NCBI RefSeq assembly: GCF_017592335.1
Contig: NZ_JACNMP010000018.1
Location: forward strand, 1-63,847
Reading direction: 5' to 3'
DNA: 63,847 nucleotides
DNA from: Pseudaestuariivita rosea
GTDB lineage: Bacteria; Pseudomonadota; Alphaproteobacteria; Rhodobacterales; Rhodobacteraceae
Below are positions 16,937 through 25,972 of the stretch, one piece after another. The notes beneath the pieces were generated by a model. It did no database searches. It was not told where the DNA came from and worked only from the letters and a program-made list of their open reading frames with translations. Both the position numbers and the translations under genes were made by a program. How positions within the stretch are numbered: the stretch's first letter is position 1; the number at the start of each line of letters is the position of its first letter.

Positions 16937-17995
16937 ATGGTCGCGCTTTCCACTGACAGTAGCGCTTTGCGTGACAGACGCCAGACGGCAAGGGCTGCCC
17001 ACATCTGGCTGATCGGTCTGTTGCTGATCAGCAGTGTGGCCAGTCTGGCCATCGGTGCATCGGGTACGTCGCTTTGGGCGGCCCTGGACAAGCTGGCGCA
17101 GGGGCAAGAGCTTGATCTAATGGAACGTGTGGTGCTGTGGGACATACGCCTGCCACGGCTGGTGACGGGAATTGTGGTCGGTGCTTCGCTTGCTGTTTCA
17201 GGGGCCGTTATGCAGGGCCTGTTTCGCAACCCGCTGGCCGACCCCGGTATCGTCGGTGTTACGTCGGGTGCAACATTAGGTGCAATCATCGCGATTGTAC
17301 TGGGGCCATTGCTGCCGCTGGCTTTTCTGGGCACTGCAATGCTGCCAGTTTTTGCCTTTGTCGGTGCCTGGGTGTCGATGGTGCTGCTTTACCGTGTTGC
17401 GACACGTGCAGGGCGGACATCGGTCGCAACCATGTTGCTTGCCGGCATAGCGCTGGCTGCATTGGGTGGCGCCCTGTCAGGCCTGATGATTTATAGCGCT
17501 GATGATGATCAGTTACGGGATGTGACGTTCTGGGGGCTTGGATCGCTGGCAGGCGCCACATGGGCAAAGGTTCTGATCGCAGGCCCGATCATTCTGGGCG
17601 CACTGCTAGTGTCGATGACACTGGGGCGCGGCTTGAACGGCCTGGCCTTGGGCGAAGCGGCCGCAAACCACATCGGCATAGCGGTGCAGCGCACGAAGAC
17701 CATTGCAATTCTAAGCGTCGCCGCAGGTGTCGGGGCTGCCGTGGCGATATCAGGGGGGATCGGCTTTATCGGTATTGTTGTTCCGCATTTGTTACGCCTT
17801 GCAACGGGGCCGGATCATCGGATGCTGATCGTGAATTCCGCGCTGCTGGGGGCCAGTCTGCTGTTACTGGCTGACGTTATCAGCCGTGTGGTGATCGCTC
17901 CCGCCGAGCTGCCCATTGGCATTGTGACAGCCATTCTAGGCGCACCGGTCTTTATCTGGATCCTTATACGAAGCCGCGGCGTAGTGGATCTGTAG
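16937..17995 (+). CDS. hmuU: Hemin ABC transporter permease
   Basis: The product has 352 residues of FecCD/BtuC permease type. About ten membrane spans are visible. The family motif GAVMQGLFRNPLADPGIVGVTSGA lies after the second span, followed later by SGGIGFIGIVVPHLLRLATGPDHR, the coupling-helix region that contacts the ATPase. Genes abut on both sides (TAGATG), as expected for a stoichiometric complex with HmuT and HmuV. Confidence 0.92.
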   Translation: MVALSTDSSALRDRRQTARAAHIWLIGLLLISSVASLAIGASGTSLWAALDKLAQGQELDLMERVVLWDIRLPRLVTGIVVGASLAVSGAVMQGLFRNPLADPGIVGVTSGATLGAIIAIVLGPLLPLAFLGTAMLPVFAFVGAWVSMVLLYRVATRAGRTSVATMLLAGIALAALGGALSGLMIYSADDDQLRDVTFWGLGSLAGATWAKVLIAGPIILGALLVSMTLGRGLNGLALGEAAANHIGIAVQRTKTIAILSVAAGVGAAVAISGGIGFIGIVVPHLLRLATGPDHRMLIVNSALLGASLLLLADVISRVVIAPAELPIGIVTAILGAPVFIWILIRSRGVVDL

Positions 17996-18775
17996 ATGCT
18001 TGCGTTTGAGGATATCAGCGTCCGCTACGGTCGCAAAACAGTGCTGAAAGCGGCCTCTGCCACGTTGCAATCAGGGCAGGTCATAGCGATTGTCGGCCCG
18101 AACGGATCAGGCAAAACGACTCTGCTGCGTGCGATTTCAGGCGATACACGATACGATGGCACCGTGGCGCTGAACGGTCAGGATTTATCGGTCCTAAAGC
18201 CTTGGCAAATCGCCGAGGAACGCGCGGTTTTACCTCAAATCTCAACGCTGGCTTTTCCCTTTCAGGTCATTGAAATCGTCCGACTGGGCGCACAGGCCAG
18301 TACCACTGGTCATCAAGATGTCATCGCACAGGCGGCGTTGGCCCGGGTTGGCCTGTCAGGTTACGCCAATCGGTTTTATCAGGAACTTTCCGGGGGCGAA
18401 CAGCAACGCGTACAATTGGCGCGTGTGCTTTGTCAGGTCTGGCAACCCGTCGTGAATGGCCGACCGCGCTGGCTGCTAATGGATGAGCCTGTTTCCAGCC
18501 TTGATATCGGACATCAGCTTGAAGTGATGCAAATCGCCCGTGATTTCGCCGATCAGGGCGGAGGAGTTCTGGCCGTGATGCACGATCTGAATTTAACTGC
18601 TGGCATTGCTGATCGTGTGCTGTTGGTCCATGCAGGTCAAATCATAGCAGATGGGACAGTCGATAGCGTACTGACCGATGACCGTCTTTCAAACGCTTAC
18701 GGCTGCCCAATCCGCACCCGTTCTGTACCTGCCAACGGTCGCTGGTTTTTACTGCCCGGGACCAATGCTGCTTAA
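17996..18775 (+). CDS. hmuV: Hemin ABC transporter ATP-binding protein
   Basis: The product has 259 residues with Walker A GPNGSGKTT (34-42), Q-loop around LPQIS, signature LSGGEQQR (131-138), Walker B LLMDEP (160-165), D-loop SSLD and switch histidine in MHDLN. It powers HmuTU heme import. It is the last gene of the locus; its end faces the tRNA-Met gene and hemC, and no clear hairpin terminator was seen in the 110-base gap. Confidence 0.93.
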   Translation: MLAFEDISVRYGRKTVLKAASATLQSGQVIAIVGPNGSGKTTLLRAISGDTRYDGTVALNGQDLSVLKPWQIAEERAVLPQISTLAFPFQVIEIVRLGAQASTTGHQDVIAQAALARVGLSGYANRFYQELSGGEQQRVQLARVLCQVWQPVVNGRPRWLLMDEPVSSLDIGHQLEVMQIARDFADQGGGVLAVMHDLNLTAGIADRVLLVHAGQIIADGTVDSVLTDDRLSNAYGCPIRTRSVPANGRWFLLPGTNAA

Positions 18776-18885
18776 GCTTTGATGCAGTGGCTTTTCATTC
18801 GTTCAGGATTTTTTCGCGGTTTGCGTGATTATCGTTGATTTCGTTGGCAATCAGGATGTCCAAACAAACTGTTTTCAAGAAATTT

Positions 18886-18962
18886 TGGTAGCGGAGGAGG
18901 GACTTGAACCCCCGACACGCGGATTATGATTCCGCTGCTCTAACCACCTGAGCTACTCCGCC
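18886..18962 (-). tRNA. tRNA-Met (anticodon CAU), elongator type
   Basis: The minus strand folds as a cloverleaf of 77 nt including an encoded CCA. Acceptor arms are GGCGGAG and CTCCGCT (G-U at the first pair). The D-arm is GCTCAGGTGGTTAGAGC, the anticodon stem GCGGA/TCCGC with loop ATCATAA, and the T-arm GGGGG-TTCAAGT-CCCTC. The loop gives anticodon CAU. The three G-C pairs of initiator tRNA are absent, so this is not tRNA-fMet. A tRNA-Ile2 with modified CAU is a less likely alternative. Confidence 0.9.
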
Positions 18963-19015
18963 GAAAACGAAGTTTCATCTATCGTCGTGGTCAGGGTGCG
19001 TCAAGCAGGAATCTG

Positions 19016-19966
19016 TTATCCGTGACGCCAGGCAAAAAAATCTGTGTCGGCACGGTCAAGCAGTATCTGGGCCAGTTCAGCACCGATCTTTGCACCGTCC
19101 TCGATTGGGCCGGACATCCGATCGCTATGGCTCTCAGATCCGTCCGGTCGCAGAATTTGGCCAATTAGATGCACCTGACCGTCCTTAATCGTCGCAAGCC
19201 CGGCAATTGGGGTTTCGCAAGACCCGTCCAAGGCGGCCAGATAGGCGCGTTCTGCGGTCAGCCTTTGACCTGTTTCAAGATCATGGATGGCCTCTAACAT
19301 TTGGGCGATGCGGGTGTCATCGGCGCGGCGTTCAATGCCAATGGCACCTTGCGCGACGGCTGGCAGCATCGCGGAGGGGTCGATGGCTGTGCGGGGTACA
19401 TCATCCATTCCCAAGCGGTTCAGACCGGCCATCGCCAGAAAGGTCGCCTGGGCCACGCCATCTTTCAGCTTTGTCATCCGCGTTTGAACATTGCCGCGAA
19501 ATTCAACGACATTCAGATCGGGCCGCTTGTTCAGCAATTGCGCTTTCCGGCGCAGGCTGGACGTGCCGACGGTCGCGCCTTCTTCAAGATCGTCAAGCTG
19601 CGCCTGGCCCATCGTGACAAACGCATCCCGCACATCTTCGCGCGGCAGATACGTGTTCAAAAGCAGGCCGGGCGGTTGTTCGACGGGCATGTCCTTCATT
19701 GAATGCACGGCCAGATCGATCTTTCCCGATAAAAGATCTTCCTCGATTTCCTTTGTAAACAAACCCTTGCCGTCGATTTCTTTCAATGGGCGGTCAAGAA
19801 CGCGGTCACCGGTTGTTTTGATGACTACGATTTCAAATGCGGTTTCGGGCAAATCAAATGCCGCACACAATCTGTCACGTGTTTCATACGCCTGCGCCAG
19901 CGCCAGGGGTGACCCCCGTGTGCCAATGCGGGCCGGTGATCCGGGATCTGGTAATTTAAGTGCCAT
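19016..19966 (-). CDS. hemC: Porphobilinogen deaminase (hydroxymethylbilane synthase)
   Basis: The product has 316 residues. Cys250 in LAALDGSCETPIAG is the attachment point of the dipyrromethane cofactor, and Lys91-Asp92 (HSMKDMP) is the catalytic region. TSSLRRKAQL and EFRGNVQTR are the substrate-binding arginine motifs. The enzyme polymerises four porphobilinogens to hydroxymethylbilane, the precursor of heme, siroheme and cobalamin. It is divergent from hemE with a gap of about 100 bases, a usual arrangement in Rhodobacterales. Confidence 0.95.
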   Translation of the reverse strand: MALKLPDPGSPARIGTRGSPLALAQAYETRDRLCAAFDLPETAFEIVVIKTTGDRVLDRPLKEIDGKGLFTKEIEEDLLSGKIDLAVHSMKDMPVEQPPGLLLNTYLPREDVRDAFVTMGQAQLDDLEEGATVGTSSLRRKAQLLNKRPDLNVVEFRGNVQTRMTKLKDGVAQATFLAMAGLNRLGMDDVPRTAIDPSAMLPAVAQGAIGIERRADDTRIAQMLEAIHDLETGQRLTAERAYLAALDGSCETPIAGLATIKDGQVHLIGQILRPDGSESHSDRMSGPIEDGAKIGAELAQILLDRADTDFFAWRHG

Positions 19967-20064
19967 ACCAAAGCATTAGCGGTGTCATACGCGCCTGACA
20001 ACCAGATGTCTTGACATCTATGCTGATAACCCTGACCAACAGATCAAATCAGAAAGGGTGGAGA

Positions 20065-21096
20065 ATGTCGGAAAACAAAAAATTGCTGCGTGCACTTGCG
20101 GGGGAAACACTGCCTGTACCCCCGGTTTGGATGATGCGCCAGGCGGGGCGTTACCTTCCCGAATACCGCGCGACGCGCGCCAAGGCCGGCGATTTTCTGA
20201 CATTGTGTTACACGCCCGATCTTGCGGCCGAAGTGACGTTGCAGCCCATTCGCAGGTACGACTTTGACGCAGCCATTCTGTTCGCAGACATTTTGCTGAT
20301 ACCCGATGCGCTTGGGGCAGATCTTTGGTTTGTGACGGGTGAAGGACCAAGGTTGTCGACCATAACCACGCAAGCCGATTTTGATGCGTTGAAACCGGCC
20401 AACGATATCCACGATCATCTGGCACCGGTCTATGAAACCTTGCGTATTCTGACAAAAGAGCTGCCGGAAGAAACGGCCTTGATCGGCTTTGCAGGCGCGC
20501 CGTGGACGGTTGCAACCTATATGATTGCAGGTCGCGGCACGCCCGATCAGGCCCCCGCGCATGCCCTGATGCGTGAAAATACTGAACTTTTTGACGCCTT
20601 GATGGATCGTTTGACCAAGGCGACGATAAGTTATCTGTCGATGCAGATCGAAGCTGGTGCCGAAACAGTCAAGCTGTTTGATAGCTGGGCTGGATCGCTA
20701 AAGGGCGAGGCGTTTGAGAAATACGCTGTTGAACCTGCCAGGCGGATAATCTCGGAACTGAAATTAAAACACCCTGATGTACCTGTCATCGCGTTTCCAA
20801 GGGAAGCTGGCGATAAATACATCGGTTTCGCAAAAAGGACCGGCGCGGATTGCGTGGCGCTGGATAACTCGGTCGCAGCAGAATGGGCCGCGGAACATGT
20901 GCAGGTCGACGGGTGTGTGCAGGGCAACCTTGCCTCATCCCATATGGTCACCGGTGGTCAGGCTCTGATTGATGAGACACGCGCGATTGTCAAAGCCTTT
21001 TCCAAAGGTCCGCATATCTTCAACCTTGGGCATGGGATCACGCCGGATGCTGATCCTGACAATGTTCAGTTGATGATCGATACAATCCGAACTTAA
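20065..21096 (+). CDS. hemE: Uroporphyrinogen decarboxylase
   Basis: The ATG at 20065 ([11 protein letters not shown]) is preceded by AAAGGGTGGAG; a TTG 54 bases upstream is less likely. The 343-residue protein has the signature [17 protein letters not shown] near residues 20-36, the FADIL metal-free active site strand, and [16 protein letters not shown]. It decarboxylates uroporphyrinogen III to coproporphyrinogen III in the cytoplasm, immediately before the step done by HemF, encoded at 35 kb. Confidence 0.95.
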   Translation: MSENKKLLRALAGETLPVPPVWMMRQAGRYLPEYRATRAKAGDFLTLCYTPDLAAEVTLQPIRRYDFDAAILFADILLIPDALGADLWFVTGEGPRLSTITTQADFDALKPANDIHDHLAPVYETLRILTKELPEETALIGFAGAPWTVATYMIAGRGTPDQAPAHALMRENTELFDALMDRLTKATISYLSMQIEAGAETVKLFDSWAGSLKGEAFEKYAVEPARRIISELKLKHPDVPVIAFPREAGDKYIGFAKRTGADCVALDNSVAAEWAAEHVQVDGCVQGNLASSHMVTGGQALIDETRAIVKAFSKGPHIFNLGHGITPDADPDNVQLMIDTIRT

Positions 21097-21184
21097 TGTC
21101 AGGAATCATTCTTATAGCTTGCATAATTTTGCCCAAAAGCTCGTAAAAAGATCGCCACACAGAATCTGTCTGAAGGGCCATGCG

Positions 21185-22258
21185 ATGCAAAAACTGGTTT
21201 TCGCCTTTGTCGGGCTACTCGTCGGCTATCTTGTGCTTGAATACGATGTGATTGGCATGGCCGGAAGCAACGCGACGCCCGAAGATCCATCGCAATTGCT
21301 TGTGGTTGGTCCTGACGGACACGAGGCACCTGGTACAATCGTTGCTGCCGATGCGCCCAAAGTATTCTTTGCAAAGGATATCTTTGACAACCCGGATCAA
21401 TTGACAGCTGTTGAAACCCTGGCAGATTTTGAGTTTGTCGAGCAGGTTGAAGGGTGCCGTTTTACACCGCCATCTGTCGGCATGGCGCTGGCGAATGTGC
21501 AGGTTGCCACCGGTGGTGGTGACAGTAGCGTATACGCATACTCAGAAACGGATATGGCCAACGATCTGATTGACTGGATCAGTGCTACAACGAATGGCCA
21601 GGAAACGGATATCGGCGAAAAGATCGCTTTGCGGCCTGTCGGCAAGGTAAACGTTGCGGTCACAGACAGCACTCAGATTTTGTATCTTGTTTTGCAAAGC
21701 AGCCAGTCTGGCGTCATCTGGCATATCCACAAAATGCCAGAAACCAGGATCGCGCGGGTTGCCGTGATTGCAAATGGAACCGCAGGCGTGATTGGGTTAG
21801 ACCCTGCCATACCGGTCGAATATCTGGATGTCAGCCAGAATGAACAATGCGTGCAACCGGACCGTAATCCACGCGCTTTGCCAGATTATGATTATGGTCG
21901 TGAAGTGAGCAGAAAGGAAAGCTATGACTTGTCCCGCCAGCGCGATATGCGGTTTCGCCAGTACAGCACATGGTTTCTATCTCAGTTTGGCGTTCCGAGC
22001 GAAACAACTCTTATCGGTATTGCCAAGGCCAGCCATGTGATCGTTGGACCGGTGCCCGAAGCCGATGCACCGCGCCTGTCTTATGTTCCGATGGATGGTC
22101 AAACGGTGCGTGTGACCAAAAATGATCTGGTCTACATCAGCCCATCCCCCGAAGCTGCAACAACGCACGCACTGTCCGCTTATTCGAACCTGTTGGAGCA
22201 AGCCTCAGGCGGTCGTGTTGAAACGATCACCCCCGCACCAATCGCGCGGGATCAGTGA
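21185..22258 (+). CDS. Unrecognised membrane-anchored periplasmic protein
   Basis: The start at 21185 (MQKLVFAFVGLLVGYLVLEYDV) yields an N-terminal signal anchor; a TTG reading 66 bases upstream adds a basic leader. The 357-residue product has no motif I know. Only two cysteines (EGCRFTPPS and NEQCVQ) are present, about 140 residues apart. The C-terminal third contains VRVTKNDLVYISPSPEAATTH. The next gene starts at its stop codon, so the two act together. It lies between hemE and the convergent tonB of the cobalamin operon. Confidence 0.6.
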   Translation: MQKLVFAFVGLLVGYLVLEYDVIGMAGSNATPEDPSQLLVVGPDGHEAPGTIVAADAPKVFFAKDIFDNPDQLTAVETLADFEFVEQVEGCRFTPPSVGMALANVQVATGGGDSSVYAYSETDMANDLIDWISATTNGQETDIGEKIALRPVGKVNVAVTDSTQILYLVLQSSQSGVIWHIHKMPETRIARVAVIANGTAGVIGLDPAIPVEYLDVSQNEQCVQPDRNPRALPDYDYGREVSRKESYDLSRQRDMRFRQYSTWFLSQFGVPSETTLIGIAKASHVIVGPVPEADAPRLSYVPMDGQTVRVTKNDLVYISPSPEAATTHALSAYSNLLEQASGGRVETITPAPIARDQ

Positions 22259-23055
22259 TGCTGGATTGCGGGCAATGGTTCCATAAAAAGCTAAATCTGA
22301 TCCTGTTTGCGGTTTGTCTTCACGCTATGCCGCTGGTGGGACATGCATCTGGCATAACGTCGAACGACATATTTTCTGAAGACCATGCGACCCTGAGCGG
22401 TCGGGAATACGTTCTGACCAAAAAGGCCCAGCATATGGCCGCACTGTTTGACGGGACTGCGCCAAACGGCATCAGAGTTATCGAGTTTCGCCAGACTGTC
22501 CGGATTCGAGACGTCATGCTAAAAGATGAGCCGCTGCCCCCGCGCCATCTGCGTCCGCTTTACATCCATGCAAGGGCATCGAAAATTGCTATGTCGGAAT
22601 GTGAACTGATCGTTCAGCAGCTTGCCAATCATTGTGCCCTTTACCAAATCGATGTGCAAAAAAGATCCGAAGGTAAATATCTTCTGATTGCACAATTGGC
22701 CTTCAATACATTGGGTCACCGTATCGACACGTCACACCCGGATAATAGTTCATATATGGATGCGATGGTCGATCTAAGCCTGAATAACGAAGGGATCGAG
22801 GTTCACAGCGATCACCTTCATACAGCCCGCGCCGACTATTATGGTCGGGCAAAGATGGTTTGCGATGCAGTTCGTAAATCGTTCGGATCATGCGTCGTTG
22901 AGACGATTTATTTTGAAACACGTCCTACCGTCGGCAATGACCCGCGTCGTGTGTATTTGACAGCGCGTGCACAACTGGGCGCTTTGGTCGATCAGACGGT
23001 GACGTTGGAACAGCTACGAAGGGTTGCCGCGTCTGGTTTCTTAACGACCCCATAA
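22258..23055 (+). CDS. Unrecognised exported protein, partner of the preceding gene
   Basis: The ATG at 22258 overlaps the upstream stop as TGATG; a GTG three bases earlier is possible. The 265-residue product has a signal peptide cut near VGHASG. Four cysteines lie in two pairs (SECELIVQQLANHCALYQ and MVCDAVRKSFGSCVVE), suggesting two disulfides in a repeated alpha/beta fold. No family is recognised. It ends 5 bases before the convergent tonB stop. Confidence 0.6.
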   Translation: MLDCGQWFHKKLNLILFAVCLHAMPLVGHASGITSNDIFSEDHATLSGREYVLTKKAQHMAALFDGTAPNGIRVIEFRQTVRIRDVMLKDEPLPPRHLRPLYIHARASKIAMSECELIVQQLANHCALYQIDVQKRSEGKYLLIAQLAFNTLGHRIDTSHPDNSSYMDAMVDLSLNNEGIEVHSDHLHTARADYYGRAKMVCDAVRKSFGSCVVETIYFETRPTVGNDPRRVYLTARAQLGALVDQTVTLEQLRRVAASGFLTTP

Positions 23056-23060
23056 CGTCC

Positions 23061-23798
23061 CTAGCGACTTCGGATCGGCAGGGTAAATGTTTCTGACGAC
23101 GATGTTATCGCGTCTGGGGCTGCTGGAAATCGTCCTGCACGTTTCACTGCAGCCAAAGCTGCACGGTCAAAGCGTCCATTTCCTGACGATTTTGCAAGAC
23201 CGACCTGAACCAGTGCCCCGGACCGTGCAACGGTAATTACTAGGGTTGCGCTTGTTCCTTTTCGAACACCCGAAGGCAGGTTCTGGTTTCGGGCGATCTG
23301 GGCTCTGATCCGTGATCCCCATTCCTGTATGGCGGCGCGGCGTGCAGCTTGGGCTGCGGGGCCACCTTGTTGACCTTGGCGTGTCTGGGTTGATGCTTGT
23401 CTTTGCGGACGATCCTGCGCTTTTTCAGCGTCTTCTGTGCTTTTTTCCTGCTCGATAACGCTTTGGTCAATCTGAGGCAGGCTGCGATCTGATGCATGTG
23501 GCAAAGCAGGGATCTGAGGCATCGGTCGTACCGGCATGGTCCTTGTCTCAAACGGGTTTTGCTGTGGTCTCATGGTCTGTTCTGGCTGTTTAAATCTGCT
23601 TTCGACAGAGGGTGCCGTCTGCCAATCGGCAACCATGGCAATCAGTTCAGCATCAGTCGCCTGCAACACTATCGGTGCGGCGCTTTCCGGCGCATCATTG
23701 CCCTTTTGACCGGTTTCAACAAATCCAATGAAAATCGCCACATGCACACCCGTGGCGATCAGAAGAAACATTGAAAATCTGATAGCCTGATACATCAC
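23061..23798 (-). CDS. tonB: TonB family energy transducer of the cobalamin operon
   Basis: The product has 245 residues: N-terminal anchor (about 5-25), Pro/Gln/Arg-rich spacer (DRPQRQASTQTRQGQQGG), and C-terminal TonB domain (SATLVITVARSGALVQVGL, RFDRAALAAVKRAGRFPAAP). It is the last gene of a ten-gene operon that starts with btuB. It therefore most likely energises BtuB, leaving the other TonB for iron and heme receptors. The start overlaps the exbD stop by 4 bases. Confidence 0.85.
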   Translation of the reverse strand: MMYQAIRFSMFLLIATGVHVAIFIGFVETGQKGNDAPESAAPIVLQATDAELIAMVADWQTAPSVESRFKQPEQTMRPQQNPFETRTMPVRPMPQIPALPHASDRSLPQIDQSVIEQEKSTEDAEKAQDRPQRQASTQTRQGQQGGPAAQAARRAAIQEWGSRIRAQIARNQNLPSGVRKGTSATLVITVARSGALVQVGLAKSSGNGRFDRAALAAVKRAGRFPAAPDAITSSSETFTLPIRSR

Positions 23799-24175
23799 TG
23801 TGACTTTACAACCAGTTGAACGGATGTAAGGCCCATCGTCTGAAGGCGCGCCAAAAGTGCAGCAATGACTGTTGCATCCAACTGTGCATCCGCCTTGATC
23901 AACAACACACTGTTTGGCGCGCGGTCGGCGAGTGCGGTCAATACCGCGTCACCCGTTTTGCCGTCGAAATGCAGCTTGCCTTCCGCCGAGATGAAAAGCG
24001 TGTCCGCCTCATCCGGCGACCGACCATCTGCCGATGTTGGCGGCACAATTTGGACAGGCGGGGCGGGGGCGATCTGGGCGGTCATCAGGAAAAAGATCAA
24101 CAAAAGGAAGACGACATTTATCATCGGAATGATGTTTTCTGACTTCCTGCGCTCGGGCGTTGTATCAAATCGCAT
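23795..24175 (-). CDS. exbD: ExbD family protein, second copy in the cobalamin operon
   Basis: The product has 126 residues with an N-terminus MRFDTTPERRKSENIIPMIN followed by a span VVFLLLIFFLMTAQ. The position of the usual Asp in the ExbD span is Asn here (PMINVVF), as in the second ExbD of the other TonB operon. The periplasmic part holds LFISAEGKLHFDGKTG. It is separated by 3 bases from the Asp-containing ExbD upstream, suggesting the two form a mixed dimer. Confidence 0.82.
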   Translation of the reverse strand: MRFDTTPERRKSENIIPMINVVFLLLIFFLMTAQIAPAPPVQIVPPTSADGRSPDEADTLFISAEGKLHFDGKTGDAVLTALADRAPNSVLLIKADAQLDATVIAALLARLQTMGLTSVQLVVKSQ

Positions 24176-24178
24176 GCC

Positions 24179-24556
24179 TCACTCCACGATCACAACGCCG
24201 GTGTATCCCGTGCCTGACAAAACCGTCAGAACATCAATCACATTCTGAAGCGACGTTTCCGTACGGGGTTGCAAAACAATCGTGTCCGTGGGTGTGTCGA
24301 TCAGCGGTTCGATACCGACCGCCAAGTTCTGCAAGTCAATCACGCGCCCATTTAAAGATATGATGTCGCCATCAACCTGGATTAAACGAGGGGGACCGCT
24401 ATAGCTATCGCCACCACCGGCCAGTTCAAGCGGTATGGTCAAGTCCTTTGAAAACTGCGCCACCAGCATGAAAAACACCAAAAGCAGAAAGACCACATCA
24501 ATCATTGGCGTCAGACTTGGTCTGCGGCGTCGGCTGGATGTGGTGAACTGAAACAT
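24179..24556 (-). CDS. exbD: ExbD family protein, first copy in the cobalamin operon
   Basis: The product has 125 residues. SLTPMIDVVFLLLVFFMLVAQ carries the proton-path Asp of ExbD. The periplasmic domain contains IQVDGDIISLNGRVIDL. Its ATG shares one base with the exbB stop. Together with ExbB and TonB it uses the proton gradient to drive transport through the outer-membrane cobalamin receptor. Confidence 0.87.
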   Translation of the reverse strand: MFQFTTSSRRRRPSLTPMIDVVFLLLVFFMLVAQFSKDLTIPLELAGGGDSYSGPPRLIQVDGDIISLNGRVIDLQNLAVGIEPLIDTPTDTIVLQPRTETSLQNVIDVLTVLSGTGYTGVVIVE

Positions 24557-25206
24557 TAGGCCACCTTTTTCAGGGGGGCATTATTGTTGGTGCCGCGGGT
24601 GAAGATCTGGGTCGCGTCGCCCTCCATTTCGACCTGAAGGCGTTCAAGAACACTTTCGAACCAGCTTAGCGCAATCGACGCAGGGATCGCTACAGCCATG
24701 CCCGTTGCAGTGGTCAACAAAGCCTCCCAGATGCCGCCAGCCAAAACTGCCGCATCTGCCTGTGCACCGGATGTCTGAAGGGCTTGAAAGGCCGTGATCA
24801 TACCAAGGACTGTGCCCAGCAATCCGATCAGGGGGGCAATCGTTGCAATCAGATCCAGCGCGCGAAGGCCAACGCGTGCGTCCGTCAGCTGTTTGCGTGC
24901 GAATTGGGCGACTTCTTCGCGCGCGGCGTCCTCGGTCAACTGCGGATCAAGCCGTTTTGCAATCGCCTCACGCACCAGGGTTGCGCGAAGTGTCGGACGA
25001 TCAGCGACTGTCTTTTCGGCCTGCTGCACCTGATTTTGCCGCCAAAGTCCAACCGCAGCTGTTGCGGCCTGACCCGACCACGCCCCGATCTGCAGCAGAT
25101 GCCATGTTTTCCAAAGGATAAGCGCTAGTGTCAGAATTGAAAGTCCCGCAATCACCCATAGCGCAGGGCCGCCGCGATCCAGAAAAGCCAGGATATCAGA
25201 TACCAT
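24556..25206 (-). CDS. exbB: ExbB / MotA-TolQ family proton channel of the cobalamin operon
   Basis: The product has 216 residues with a first span at about 14-34, then IAPLIGLLGTVLGMITAFQAL and LAGGIWEALLTTATGMAVAIPASIAL, the two conserved core spans of ExbB/TolQ. The start overlaps the preceding binding-protein gene by 11 bases. It is clearly paralogous to the ExbB at 11610-12269 but is part of a different operon. Confidence 0.88.
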   Translation of the reverse strand: MVSDILAFLDRGGPALWVIAGLSILTLALILWKTWHLLQIGAWSGQAATAAVGLWRQNQVQQAEKTVADRPTLRATLVREAIAKRLDPQLTEDAAREEVAQFARKQLTDARVGLRALDLIATIAPLIGLLGTVLGMITAFQALQTSGAQADAAVLAGGIWEALLTTATGMAVAIPASIALSWFESVLERLQVEMEGDATQIFTRGTNNNAPLKKVA

Positions 25207-25972
25207 TTGTCCCCCATAATGCTACGCGTATAGCATCCAGACCATCGGTCAAGGCGGCCGGACCGGGTTGCAGGATCAAGGGCGACTTGATCTCATAAAT
25301 GCGATTTTGCCTGACAGCGGGTATCGTATCCCAGCCTGGGCGCGTTGCGATTTTTTCCGGCCTTACCTTTTTGCCACACCATGAGGCTAGGATAACATCA
25401 GGCGCTGCGTCGATCACATCCCGATGTGCCAGTATACGGTTTTTCGCGGCCTGTTCCGTGCGAAGGTGGCTAAAGCAGTCTTGACCACCGGCAATTTCAA
25501 TCAGCTCTGAGACCCATCCAATGCCGCTGATCAGCGGGTCATTCCATTCTTCGAAGTAAACCTTGGGTCGTTGGTCGGGCTTATTGGCTCTCATCGCATT
25601 GATCCGATTACGATACTGATGGCTTAGGTCCTTTGCCCTGTCGCCTTGGTCCACAAGTGCACCGAGGGTTTCGATCATCGTCAGAATGCCGGCGATGGTT
25701 CTTTGGTTAAAGGCATGAACCGCGATCCCGTGACGGATAAGTTCGGCTGCAATATCGGCCTGCAGGTCAGAAAACGTCAGCACCAGATCAGGCCTTAGCG
25801 CCAGGATCTTTGGCACATCGGCCGAGGTAAAGGCAGAAACGCGCGGTTTTTCCTGGCGAACCTGCGGTGGCCTGACGGCATATCCCGATACGCCAACAAT
25901 GCGATCCTGTTGCCCAAGCAGATACAGGGTTTCAACCGTTTCTTCGGTCAGGCAAACGATACGATTATACAT
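25196..25972 (-). CDS. Cobalamin-type substrate-binding protein without signal peptide
   Basis: The ATG at 25972 (MYNRIVCLTEETVETLYLLGQ) overlaps the cbiZ stop by 8 bases; a longer reading has no signal peptide either. The 258-residue protein has the class III binding-protein fold of BtuF-like proteins (DVPKILALRPDLVLTFSDLQADIA; YFEEWNDPLISGIGWVSELIEIAGG). It has no N-terminal hydrophobic segment and therefore should remain cytoplasmic. A second, exported BtuF is encoded in the same operon. A cytoplasmic corrinoid-binding or delivery role next to CbiZ is possible. Confidence 0.75.
   Translation of the reverse strand: MYNRIVCLTEETVETLYLLGQQDRIVGVSGYAVRPPQVRQEKPRVSAFTSADVPKILALRPDLVLTFSDLQADIAAELIRHGIAVHAFNQRTIAGILTMIETLGALVDQGDRAKDLSHQYRNRINAMRANKPDQRPKVYFEEWNDPLISGIGWVSELIEIAGGQDCFSHLRTEQAAKNRILAHRDVIDAAPDVILASWCGKKVRPEKIATRPGWDTIPAVRQNRIYEIKSPLILQPGPAALTDGLDAIRVALWGTNGI

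Noticed and set aside
18886-18962. tRNA-Ile2 (CAU, lysidine-modified)
   Set aside because: The body and T-arm look like elongator tRNA-Met of alphaproteobacteria; identity elements for Ile2 were not obvious, though not formally excluded.
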